NCBI GenBank assembly: GCA_030770425.1
Contig: JASJFT010000076.1
Location: forward strand, 62,001-126,000
DNA: 64,000 bases
Direction: 5' to 3'
DNA from: Darksidea phi
Taxonomy: Eukaryota > Ascomycota > Dothideomycetes > Pleosporales > Lentitheciaceae
Both the position numbers and the translations under genes were made by a program. Positions 23,340 to 33,841 of this stretch are shown one piece after another; position 1 is the first letter of the stretch; each line of letters begins with the position of its first letter. Under the pieces are notes generated by a model, which saw nothing but the letters and a program-made list of their open reading frames with translations, was not told where the DNA came from and searched no databases.

Positions 23340-24475
23340 AGAGTGTAATTCCTAGCCAGTGCTTGCTACTGAGCGTGTCCGTATGGTCTCTGCTAAGCGT
23401 CCTTTCTTAACCGTCTGCGGCTTGTCGAAGCAGCCTCTTTAGCCTTGCTACACTGTTGCTGTTTGTGGAGTGTACGTCCTAGCCAGTGCTTGCTACTAAG
23501 CGTGTCTGCATGGTCTCTGCTAAGTGTCCTTTCTCGACCGTCTACGGCTTGTCGAAACAGCCCTTCAGCCTCGCCATACCGTTGCTGTTTGTAGAGTGTA
23601 CATCCTAGCCAGTGCTTGCTACTAAGCGTGGCTATATGGTCTCTGCCAAACGTCCTTTCATGACCATCTGCGGCTTGTCGAAGCGGCCCTTCAGCTTCAC
23701 TATATCGTTGCTGGCTGTAGAGTGTACGTCCTAGCCAGTGCTTGCTACAGAGCGTATCCGTATGGTCTCTGCCAAGCGTCCTTTCATGACCATCTGCAGC
23801 TTGTCGAAGCAGCCCTTCAGCTTCACTATACCGTTGCTGGCTGTAGAGTGTAATTCCTAGCCAGTGCTTACTATAGAGCGTGCCCGCATAGTCTCTGCCA
23901 AGCGTCCTTTCATGACCATCTGCGGCTTGTCGAAGCAGCCCTTCAGCTTCACTATATCGTTGCTGGCTGTTGAGTGTACATCCTAGCCAGTGCTTGCTAT
24001 AGAGCGTATCCGCATGGTCTCTGCCAAGCGTCCTTTCTTGACCATCAGCAGCTTGTCGAAGCAGCCCTTCAGCTTCACTATATCGTTGCTGACCGTGGAG
24101 TGTACATCCTAGCCAGTACTTGCTAAAGAGCGTGTTCGCATAGTCTCTGCCAAGCGTCCTTTCTTGACCATCTGCAGCTTGTCGAAGCAGCCCTTCAGCT
24201 TCACTATATCGTTTCTGATTGTGGAGTGTACGTCCTAGCCAGTACTTGCTAAAGAGCGTGTTCGCATGGTCTCTGCCAAGCGTCCTTTCTTGACCATCTG
24301 CGGCTTGTCGAAGCGGCCCTTCAGCTTCACTATATCGTTGCTGGCTGTAGAGTGTACGTCCTAGCCAGGACTTGCTATAGAGCGTGTCCGCATGGTCTCT
24401 GCCAAGTATCCTTTCTTGACCGTCTGCAGCTTGTGGAAGTGGCTTCCCGGAGTGGGGAGTAGAATAGGAGATCGG
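23340..24475 (-). repeat. 126-bp tandem TPR-coding repeat of the PNP-TPR gene
   Basis: Nine units of 126 bp, visible through AGTGTAC.TCCTAGCCAGT at about 23340, 23467, 23593, 23719, 23845, 23971, 24097, 24223 and 24349 on the plus strand. Each encodes a 42-residue TPR of the type LLRQAADGQERTLGRDHADT plus SKHWLG.TL..QQRYSEAEG. Units are almost identical, implying recent homogenisation. The outermost unit (23340-23460) has an extra base and a CAA-to-TAA-like stop, so the array is decaying at its 3' end. Confidence 0.9.
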
Positions 24476-26504
24476 CGTAGGTACCCGTTCTATCGTCACG
24501 TCAGTGTGGCACATGCAAGAGATATTAAATATGCTAACTATTTGTACCTCTAATAATCTGTTCCATCGGGTGGTTTTTCGTCACCTGACCTGGCGGTATC
24601 ACCGACAGCACCTCCTTCGCATACGCCGCTGCGATCCCCGCCGCGTACGGCTGCCATCTCTTGTTCTTATGCGAATCGGCGTAGTCGCAGATGCCGCGGA
24701 TCACTAGACAGGGGAAGTCGTTTATTAGGCCCGCCGCCTCCATCTCAAAGCAAAGCACGCCACCGAGCTCCGCGCTGACCCTGTCTCGCTCCGCCGCGTT
24801 CTTTATCACCTGGTTCCCGGACGCGATCGTCCCGTAGTGAGGCACTACCTCCTCGTCGCGCGGCTCCCGAGCTTTGTAGCGATCGGTCCTACACCCATCG
24901 CACGTCTGCCCGCCCTCGTGGTCGTAGTCCGCGTCGAATAAGACGTCGGGCCCTGTCTTACTACGCTGAAACCGGGGGATGCGCTCTAGCTTACCTATAT
25001 GCTCTGACACCCTACTCTCCCCTAGGAATTCATTCGCTTGGACCTTCGCAACCGCGCTGAGTAGTACTGGCGGCGGCGCGTTGAGCGACCCCGTCCGCTC
25101 GAACCCGCTCGCCGTCGCCTTGCCTGAGTCGTACTGTACTACCCCGCCGAACGTCTTGTTTGGCTGGCTGACTACTACGTCCCCGAGTCGGATGTCCGCC
25201 GCGGCGCTGGGTACTCCTCCGCCGATACCGACCATTAGTCCGAATCGAATTCCCTTGAATGTAGCCTNNNNNNNNNNTGACCATCTGCGGCTTGTCGAAG
25301 CGGCCCTTCAGCTTCACTATATCGTTGCTGGCTGTAGAGTGTACGTCCTAGCCAGGACTTGCTATAGAGCGTGTCCGCATGGTCTCTGCCAAGTATCCTT
25401 TCTTGACCGTCTGCAGCTTGTGGAAGTGGCTTCCCGGAGTGGGGAGTAGAATAGGAGATCGGCGTAGGTACCCGTTCTATCGTCACGTCAGTGTGGCACA
25501 TGCAAGAGATATTAAATATGCTAACTATTTGTACCTCTAATAATCTGTTCCATCGGGTGGTTTTTCGTCACCTGACCTGGCGGTATCACCGACAGCACCT
25601 CCTTCGCATACGCCGCTGCGATCCCCGCCGCGTACGGCTGCCATCTCTTGTTCTTATGCGAATCGGCGTAGTCGCAGATGCCGCGGATCACTAGACAGGG
25701 GAAGTCGTTTATTAGGCCCGCCGCCTCCATCTCAAAGCAAAGCACGCCACCGAGCTCCGCGCTGACCCTGTCTCGCTCCGCCGCGTTCTTTATCACCTGG
25801 TTCCCGGACGCGATCGTCCCGTAGTGAGGCACTACCTCCTCGTCGCGCGGCTCCCGAGCTTTGTAGCGATCGGTCCTACACCCATCGCACGTCTGCCCGC
25901 CCTCGTGGTCGTAGTCCGCGTCGAATAAGACGTCGGGCCCTGTCTTACTACGCTGAAACCGGGGGATGCGCTCTAGCTTACCTATATGCTCTGACACCCT
26001 ACTCTCCCCTAGGAATTCATTCGCTTGGACCTTCGCAACCGCGCTGAGTAGTACTGGCGGCGGCGCGTTGAGCGACCCCGTCCGCTCGAACCCGCTCGCC
26101 GTCGCCTTGCCTGAGTCGTACTGTACTACCCCGCCGAACGTCTTGTTTGGCTGGCTGACTACTACGTCCCCGAGTCGGATGTCCGCCGCGGCGCTGGGTA
26201 CTCCTCCGCCGATACCGACCATTAGTCCGAATCGAATTCCCTTGAATGTAGCCTTCATCTGCGTCGCTACGACCGCTGCGGGGTTGTTACCGATGTGTCC
26301 CGCTGGCAGGCACACGATTGCGACGTTGTGTCCAGCGATTGATCCTAGGGAGTACAGATTCTTATCGTTGTCGTCGCTCTCGCGCTCATGGTCTTCGTGC
26401 TCTTCGTCTAGCATTTTCCGCGCCGCCGCCAGCTCGACTGGGAGCGCGCAAACCCATCCCACCGTGTATTCCTCGTGGGGTAGCCGGGTCATCCGGGTCT
26501 TCAC
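23393..26504 (-). CDS. PNP-domain plus TPR protein, interrupted by assembly gap
   Basis: An NLR-related gene. The N-terminal 323 residues (26504-25535) form a nucleoside-phosphorylase-like domain (EEYTVGWVCALPVELAAA, GLMVGIGGGVP, IRLGDVVVSQP, VLCFEMEAAGL, VIRGICDYADSHKN), the PNP_UDP_1 type used as N-terminal domain in many fungal NLRs. The frame ends in a stop at 25521, but a 58-bp intron (25534-25477, donor GTACAA, branch-like ACTGAC, acceptor GATAG) joins it in phase to the TPR frame. In family members a nucleotide-binding domain normally follows the PNP domain; here none is seen. The segment 24291-25267 is an exact copy of 25278-26254, so the real gene is best read by skipping one copy and the gap. 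A second, truncated PNP copy at 24534-25235 is then an artefact. The alternative is two separate genes, PNP and TPR. Confidence 0.75.
24291..25267. other. Probable artefactual duplicate of 25278-26254
   Basis: The sequence from 24291 to the gap matches the sequence after the gap at a constant offset of 987, without differences in the parts I compared (TPR end, intron, PNP part). It ends exactly at the run of N. This is the expected form of an unmerged overlap between two contig ends. Confidence 0.85.
25268..25277. other. Assembly gap of 10 N
   Basis: Ten N bases. A fixed small number suggests a scaffold gap of unknown or negative size. Confidence 0.97.
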
Positions 26505-27186
26505 GGCGGGAGATGACAGGAGGGAAAGCAGGAAAGTGCAGAGTATGAAATGAGAGTGGCAGTTGAGAAGGCCTAGTGCTGCAGCGCAAGCAGAGATCGC
26601 TGCCGCTCAGCCTCATGGCGACTCCGGCGGACTGGTCAGGCTGAGGTGCCGTCGTCCAGCGGCAGCCGCAAGCGCTGGCACGGCGCGGGATCGACGCGGC
26701 CCGCCATTGGTTGATTCCCATGTTAAAAACACCCAGCCTTGTTAATCTACGCCACTACATCCAACACCCCTAATATCGTCTATTGATACTAATATTGTAG
26801 ACATATACATCCAACCCCTATATTATTAAGGCGGCGATAAACACAACTTATGCGACTTTATTGCTCGTTTTTCTCTTCTCCCGCTAAACCCAGGTTGCCA
26901 TTGCCAAGCACATTAGCGAGATCGCTAACGCCCAGTACACCCTCATCTCATGAGCGGGTTTCTAGCGCGCCACCGTGGTATTAATCACTCTCCGATCTTT
27001 TGTATATGTGGTGGGCTTGATCAGGTTTTCGTTCAGTCAGCAAACTAACGGCGGATTTCGGAATTAAGGATATGAGTGGGATGTCTCCTATCGGTTGATT
27101 TCCCAAGTAGGATTCTGTAGGTACCCGTGCGCAAGATCAATATATTTCATCTGTAAGGGCACAGGTATCCTGTTCCTTGCAAGACT
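26505..27186. other. Intergenic 5' flank of PNP-TPR gene
   Basis: No gene recognised. A short inverted repeat (CTCAGCCT ... AGGCTGAG) lies at about 26608-26645. The centre is AT-rich. Confidence 0.5.
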
Positions 27187-28119
27187 TTATTCGAGCTGAA
27201 GAGGGTGAGCCACCAAGTACTCCTCAAAAGTAGATAGTTTGCCGCGGGCATTGTTCGCAGCCCAGGCAACCAACTTCTCGCTATCAGGGCCAAAGTAACC
27301 AGTTTCGTCTAGAAAAGCAACCATTTCCATGATCATATCAACCACGCCATCTGGCAATTTCATCCTCTTCTTAAACTCCTCGGTCGAGACACGCTTGTAT
27401 GTTATGTCCTTTCCAGTAGCTTTCGACATGATGGCGATCATTTCCTCCAAGCTATACAACTTCGTAGCGCCGCAAAACGTCTTGCCGGCAAATTTGTCAG
27501 GCTCAGCCAAAATCGCGCCGACAAACTTTCCCGTATCGCTGACAGCATTCACCAAAGGCCATTGGATACTCGGAGAGACGTGAAGGGCCACGACCCATGT
27601 ACCATCCTCTTCCTTCTGTGGAGTCAAGAATGAAGTCGACTCGAAATTCTCCATGAAAGATCCGAGCGAGCAGAAAGCACTCTGAATGGGAAGTCCCCGA
27701 ATGTACTCCTCAGCTTTCGCCTTAATATCGAAGAGGGTGACCTTCGTGTACTTGCCACCAGAGAGCTCGTGAACAGACGGTAGAGTGCTGAAGATAATGT
27801 ACTTTGCATCTTTCTCAACGGCGATGTCGGCGATAGTTTTCACAGTGTCATACTCGACGTCGGGAGTGAGCAATGGCGCTGTCATGATGAATACGGTATG
27901 CACATCGGTCAACGCTGTCTCGAGGGATGACCGGCTGAGTATATCGCCATGGACAACGTCGACTTTGTCCTTCAACTGTTTCGCCTTCTCTGAAGTGACA
28001 TCCCGAGTTATAGCACGGATTTTGTATTGTCGGGAGAGCTCGGGGTCGTTTAGGACATAGTCCACGATTGAACCTCCTTGCTGGCCTGTGGCGCCAAAGA
28101 CAGCGAAAATTTTAGACAT
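27187..28119 (-). CDS. NmrA-like NAD(P)-binding protein
   Basis: A single-exon gene of 310 residues from the ATG at 28119; an upstream in-frame ATG (28164) would add 15 residues that do not belong to the family. It has a Rossmann fold with the Gly-rich loop FGATGQQGGSIVDYVL, followed by VHGDILSRSSLETAL and the NmrA-type lid region. Proteins of this class resemble short-chain dehydrogenases but often lack activity and act as redox sensors. NmrA itself binds a GATA factor in nitrogen repression. A classical Tyr-x-x-x-Lys catalytic pair is not obvious. It lies between the two NLR-type genes with no evident functional link. Confidence 0.9.
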   Translation of the reverse strand: MSKIFAVFGATGQQGGSIVDYVLNDPELSRQYKIRAITRDVTSEKAKQLKDKVDVVHGDILSRSSLETALTDVHTVFIMTAPLLTPDVEYDTVKTIADIAVEKDAKYIIFSTLPSVHELSGGKYTKVTLFDIKAKAEEYIRGLPIQSAFCSLGSFMENFESTSFLTPQKEEDGTWVVALHVSPSIQWPLVNAVSDTGKFVGAILAEPDKFAGKTFCGATKLYSLEEMIAIMSKATGKDITYKRVSTEEFKKRMKLPDGVVDMIMEMVAFLDETGYFGPDSEKLVAWAANNARGKLSTFEEYLVAHPLQLE

Positions 28120-28803
28120 CTTTTGAGTAGTCGCAAGATAGCTTTCTGGGAATATAGAGAACAAGATTTAAAGAAAAGAAGGGGGGTTCGACACTCTAAA
28201 TACACAGATTCATTAACTGAACAGAGTTTAATAGTTATTCGTAAGCACTTCTGCAAAGCACTTCCTTCGGGTTTGCCGGTGTACGTTATTAGCATAGTTC
28301 TTACGAATGTAGTATAACGTAAGGAAGCTATTTTTAGCACAGCCCAACCCCCATGACACGCAGGGACCTAAGAAAGCAGGTAGGCCTCAACAGCCTTGAT
28401 AATAGTTATGTTATTTTCAGCATTTGCTACCTTAATAGTATTTGCCTTAAAGGCGTTAGCGCACACGCGGGATGCGGCAAGGCTGTTGAGGACGTCGACT
28501 GCGGATGAGAAGTTTGCTCGAGACCAGGCCGCGCCTTTACCATCACAAAATATTCAATCAAATGCTCCAATCACATGCAGAAAGGATTCGAGAGACCGCA
28601 GTGGGTGGAAGTCCAGTTTCTAGGAGGCGCCTCGCCATGCCGGTGGCTGTGGGCCGCACAAGGCGGAATCCCACTGCTAGCGCTGCACAGCCCCCGCCAC
28701 ACAGCGAGATGACAACTTCGTTCATAATTCGCCATGCACGCAACCTTTCCAGTCTCTGATTCTGCTTTGATGCTTTATAGAGCAGCCCATTACTGTTCTC
28801 GGC
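28120..28803. other. Intergenic between NmrA-like and NLR genes
   Basis: Divergent promoters expected. A 14-bp inverted repeat (GCCTCAACAGCCTTG near 28385, CAAGGCTGTTGAGG near 28484) could form a stem. No gene seen. Confidence 0.5.
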
Positions 28804-31800
28804 ATGTCTTCACCCAGCCCTAGCCAACACATGTAAGAAGTGACCCTCCTACTATAATAGTAATTGACAAGATTAAGTTCCTCTTTGCAACACCAGGCTG
28901 TACAGAATGCCCGCTCGGCGTTCTTACGTCTATCCAACGGCAATGCGCTCTTCCAACAAAGCATTGCTCAAGCAGATAGCATACCTGACATCCTAAAAAT
29001 CGTCTCGCACAACTATCACTCGTTTAAGAACAAACGTACTACCCGACTGCTGCAGAAACTTCAGCAATGCACATTGTGGCTGCAGAACTTTTCCGGTGTA
29101 GTTGACGTTGTCGTGCAAACTCAAGCAGGAATAGGCTGTCCTCTATGGGCCCCTTTGAAATTCGTTTTGCAGGTAAGTCGGACTGGTGCGATTAAGCGTA
29201 CCTTAACTGAGAAGTGGATGCAGGTCTCAAAGTACCACACCGTAGTTCTAGAACAGATCGTTATTATGATACAGACGATATCCGACAGTCTTCCACGCTT
29301 TCAAATTTATGAAAAGCTGCATCCCGATCCCATTCTCCAGATCGCGCTTTTGAACGTATTCACGGATGTAGTAGAGTTTTCTCTTCGAGCGTCTCTCTAC
29401 TTCAGAAGCAGTGCATTAAGTAAGATATAAACAGTACGGGCGTGTATGACCCGCCAACATTAACGGTTCAATAGGGAGACTAGCCCGAATCGTAGCCACT
29501 TCCATGGAAGAAGAGCTAGGCGACATTATTAACCGTTTAAAAACACATGCAAAGATCCTTGATCACACAGCTGTAGCGGCTGAACTTGTGAGGGCAGCCA
29601 CATTCCGAAGCGGTAAGACTCGTAAACTGTTGTTCTTTCCTAGCATTAGCTAATAAAAGATCAGAAATGGTGTCAAGAGATTGCCAAAACTTAAGACTGA
29701 GATTCGTAAATTGGCTGGACCCACCGAACATTAGAAGAGTCCACGAAAATCAGATATCAAAAACATTGCACGGAACTTGCAAGTGGATATGGACGCATCC
29801 CACTTTCCTTAGGTGGGATAATCCATCTGCAACATCAAGGTTAGACCGCCACCTTTACGTATACGGTACACACGGTTGTGGGAAAACGATCCTTGCATCA
29901 TCAATCGTGGAAGAATTAAAGAGTAGAAGCAAGCGGGTATTGTTCTTCTCCTTTGCTGGCACAGATCCCTGTCGACAAACCTTGGACAGCTTAGTTCGAT
30001 CATTGCTTTGGCAGCTTTCAGAGGAGGTAACATCTGAGCAATGCTTCGAAATCATGCGCAGTCTGCTGTCGCGGGGACACCCTCTTACTACCGAACTCTG
30101 GGACGCATATAATCGCATAGCTGGATTGAATACCGAAGCAATCAGCTGGGTCATCGACGGAATTGACGAATGTGGGGAGTCGATTCGGCCGTTGTCTGAA
30201 CAGATCCATAACCTGCTCGCTTCCCATAAGGTCGCTCGGGTACTCCTGCTGGGACGACCCCATCTCGTGCCAGAATTCAGTGCTATGGGTGGCACAATCG
30301 AGATCGTTCCACAGATGACCAAAACCGATATCGAGACATTCATTGAAGACGCAGTAACGAGTTCTGAAATGCTTAACCAACCGGAACTGCGCCAGCATGT
30401 GACTGCAATCCTCCGGGACAAGGCAGATGGCATGTTCCTTTGGGCGAAGCTAATGATTGATGATTTGTGTAAGTCTTCTTCAAGGTTCGAGGTCATGGAG
30501 AGGCTGCGGAACTTGCCGCGTGGGATTGAGGACGCATATCATCTTCTGCTCGCACGATTGGTCCACAGGCTCGACAACTTTGAGCTCAGGCTTGCACGAT
30601 GCATACTTTGCCTAACGATTGTCTCCCGTCGGCCCCTACGGCTTGAAGAGCTACAGTACGCACAGGCTCTTGATATTAGATCGACTCTAGCTCCATCCGC
30701 CCGACTTCAGCTACATGATTATCTACTTCAAGAACCAAGGGAAAAGATCATTCATGTCTGTGGTGGCCTTGTAAATATCACGGATGGTATTGTACGGCTC
30801 ATCCATTTCTCCATCAAAGAGTTTTTGACTCGACCAGAGCTGGAATGGTCCTCCGACAATGATTACGCAATAAAGAAGCTCCGCGTTGACATATCGGAAT
30901 CCCACGCTTCATTCAGTTCCATATGCCTGGATTATCTTGAACTTGGTGGATATGGGTTGTCGCTTCAAGACCCGCAGATTTTCCCATCACTTGCGACTCG
31001 GTATCCGTTTCTGGATTACGCCTCACGATTTATGATACATCATTGCAACAAGTCCGTGGCTTCTTCAACCAGCGCCATAGTTAGGCTCAACCGCTTTCTC
31101 ACGACGGAATCTTGTGTCCCTTGGTTGGAATATTTTACAATCGTTCTCGTTGACGATGGATCAAACGGCTCACTGATGCAGGAGTTGGGCAAGCTCTTAG
31201 TTTGCCTTGAACGAAATGGCCATGCAAAGGAGTTTCTACTGAGACTGGAGGCTCGAGTGGAAGAGGAGTTGTTAAACAGACAACAGAAATATGGCCCGAG
31301 CGATTGGCGAACAGATCAGTGGCGTACGATCTCTGACTATTTGAAAGACGAAGGACCGGGGGCTATACAACCCAGGCCTGAAAATGCGACTCCTGAAGCC
31401 GGATCAAATGACTCATCAATTGAAATTCGCGAAATAATGAGACTTCTCAACGGCACCGAAAGGTTGTCCATCCCCGGACAAGTCAACTTTCTCTTCAAAC
31501 TACAGCGTCATTTGCTGGGGGCTAAAGCATTAACTGATCCGTTAATCCTACTATTGCGGCTTATATTGCAAAAGTCGGCCTTCATCCCAGTTTACGCGCT
31601 TTTGGCCGTCGCTCATTTCTATTATCGCCTCGACAAGTACGACAACGCTCTTGAGGTCTACAGCGCTACTCTGGCTAAGTTAAACGACGATGAAGTGCCG
31701 GTTAGATATTTGATACACCATTCTATCGGTAATGTGCACAGCTCGCAAGGGAACCATTCCGAAGCAGAGACGATGTATCGGCGGGCAGCGGAAGGGAGAG

Positions 31801-32717
31801 ATAAGACGCTGGGAGCTGAGCATAAAGATACATTGACAAGTATCAACAGCTTAGGAGTAATGCTTGAGTGGCAGAGAAAGTATGCAGAGGCAGAGACGAT
31901 ATATCGGCGGGCAGCGGAAGGGAGAGAGAAGACGCTAGGAGCTGAGCATGAAGATACATTGACAAGTATCGATAACTTAGGAGTAATGCTTGAGTGGCAG
32001 GGAAAGTATGCAGAGGCAGAGACGATATATCGGCGGGCAGCGGAAGGGAGAGAAAAGACGCTAGGAGCTGAGCATGAAGATACATTGACAAGTATCAACA
32101 GCTTAGGATTAATGCTTGGAAATCAGGGAAAGTATGCAGAGGCAGAGACGATATATCGGCGGGCAGCGGAAGGGAGAGAAAAGACGCTAGGAGCTGAGCA
32201 TGAAGATACATTGACAAGCATCAATAGCTTAGGATTAATGCTTGGAAATCAGAAGAAGTATGCAGAGGCAGAGACGATATATCGGCGGGCAGTAGAAGGG
32301 AGAGAAAAGACGCTAGGAGCTGAGCATGAAGATACATTGACAAGCATCTACAGCTTAGGAGTAATACTTGGAAATCAGGAGAAGTATGCAGAGGCAGAGA
32401 CGACATATCGGCGGGCAGCGGAAGGGAGAGAAAAGACGCTAGGAGCTGAGCATGAAGATACATTAACAAGTATCGACAACTTAGGAGTAATACTTGAGTG
32501 GCAGGGAAAGTATGCAGAGGCAGAGACGACATATCGGCGGGCAGCGGAAGGGAGAGAGAAGACGCTAGGAGCTGAGCATAAAAACACAGTAACGAGTATT
32601 AACAGCTTAGGAGAAGTACTTGAGTGGCAGGGAAAGTATGTAGAGGCAGAGACGATATATCGACGGGCAGTGGAAAGGAGAGAGAAGACGCTGGGAGCTG
32701 AGCATGAAGAGACATGA
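28804..32717 (+). CDS. DUF7708-like-NACHT-TPR NLR protein
   Basis: A five-exon gene: 28804-28832, 28872-29172, 29224-29419, 29475-29612 and 29665-32717, coding 1238 residues; introns are 39-55 bp. The tiny first exon (MSSPSPSQH) is needed because the frame upstream of 28864 is closed. The N-terminal ~200 residues match the DUF7708-type helical domain found before NACHT in fungal STAND proteins (CPLWAPLKFVLQ, ISDSLPRFQIYEKLHP, VFTDVVEFSLRASLYF). The NACHT follows, with Walker A GTHGCGKT (about residues 289-296) and Walker B WVIDGIDEC (about 383-391), then a winged-helix-like region and from about residue 850 TPRs. Eight of the TPRs are nearly identical 42-residue units. Such proteins are thought to sense nonself ligands through the repeats and trigger cell death or heterokaryon incompatibility. 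The last unit stops at a TGA where the other units have TTG, so the C-terminus may be shortened. Confidence 0.9.
31811..32717 (+). repeat. 126-bp tandem TPR-coding repeat of the NACHT gene
   Basis: GGAGCTGAGCAT recurs every 126 bp at 31811, 31937, 32063, 32189, 32315, 32441, 32567 and 32693. Units encode YAEAETIYRRAAEGREKTLG plus AEHEDTLTSINSLG. Variation concentrates at a few positions (EWQG/GNQG/GNQE, INS/IDN/IYS), as expected for recognition repeats under homogenisation plus diversifying selection. Confidence 0.93.
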
Positions 32718-32960
32718 ACAAGCATCAACAGCTTGGGAGTCGTGCTTGGCAATTAGGAGAAGTATGCACGGGCACGCTGTGGACGATCTAGCGAAATATT
32801 ATGGCATCGGAGGGTTAGGGTTTGCAAAGGAGGCAGAGGGTGGAAGCGCCGGCAGGCTATGGAGGGGAATGGAAAGGCGCTGGAGAAGGGGCATCCCAGT
32901 ACGCTAACCAGTGTATACTACATAGCTGCGTACACTCTGGCCTGAGGTATATCCAACTCA
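32718..32960 (+). pseudogene. Decayed C-terminal TPR units of the NACHT gene
   Basis: In the same frame after the TGA the repeat consensus continues (TSINSLGVVLGN), then a TAG stands where CAG is expected. Further on, a diverged unit reads ALEKGHPSTLTSVYYIAAYT in another frame, ending in TGA near 32945. The ancestral protein was therefore longer. Confidence 0.8.
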
Positions 32961-33840
32961 AGGTATTGCTCCGGCAAGAAGACATTGGGTGATTGTGATA
33001 AGGAGGGCATGTGCCTGTCCCGTGCTTGTTGAGGGAGGCCTAGCGACTCGTTGCTTAAACAAGGACTTGAAGCCTTTATACCTCTCCGCCACGTGGCTGC
33101 TACGGCCGATGCTGGCCGCCGGCGCGGCTTCCCCTGTCGCTCAAGGATGGCCTCAGAGGCCGTCGGCGAAGACTATGCTATGTGGAGTCAGCAAAGCGCC
33201 CTAAAATACTTACCACGTGGTTGAACTTCAAGCTGAACTGCTCGTCGCTCCCCTCCTCCACCCGAGAGCCTTGTGAAGTCCTCGCGGTGGACGGTCACCA
33301 TAGGTGCGCTGCAGACTGGGGCGCGCGATGCGTCGTGTTCGTGGCATGCGTGCGCTGCGGCAAAGTCCACTGGAGAGAAGCATTTGGGAAGGTACAGTTG
33401 GGTGGACAGAAGGTAGCGTCGAGTTGAGCCTCTTGCTCGCCTGCATGGAGGTAATCCCACCAATCGCCGTGTGTGTGGCAGGCCTCATCCTGACAGTCTT
33501 TCGCTTCAAACTTCTGAACGAGAGGCAGATGGAGAACATAGAGATAAGGCTTTGGTGCTGCTTTAACTGTTAGAATATAGAGCCAATGCAAATGTAGAAT
33601 AGCTAGATTCGTATAAGCATGCTTATAAGAGATGGAATGGTAATGAAAAGTTATTTAGCGTCATGTATCGCCACCAGCTGCAGGGAGGAAGACCGGCCCG
33701 CTCCGGCCACACCCTTGCGCTGGATGTGTTAAGATGTTGAGCAATGATAATGGAGTGTCATGCAGGTGGGGTTGCCGCTGAGAGCTGTGTCGCATGCGCC
33801 ACGAGTTTCGAGCGCGGCTATGCTATACTGTAACAGGTTA
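32961..33840. other. Spacer with unassigned relic frames
   Basis: Frames on both strands between 33200 and 33590 include a hydrophobic segment (LLLACMEVIPPIAVCVAGLI) but cannot be tied to a family. No intact gene. Confidence 0.45.
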
Positions 33841-33841
33841 G

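Noticed and set aside
24504..25694. Two identical plus-strand frames (24504-24707 and 25491-25694)
   Set aside because: They lie antisense to the PNP part and are identical only because of the duplicated segment around the gap.
20608..28119. Secondary-metabolite cluster (P450, NmrA-like, MFS relics)
   Set aside because: No polyketide synthase, peptide synthetase, terpene cyclase or methyltransferase is present, and the genes are scattered among NLR genes.
31658..32752. Minus-strand Ser/Leu-rich repetitive frames opposite the TPR array
   Set aside because: They repeat with the 126-bp period of the TPRs and are their antisense reading.
33182..33600. Overlapping frames of up to 103 codons on both strands
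   Set aside because: They overlap in several frames, and the one hydrophobic stretch cannot be linked to a family.
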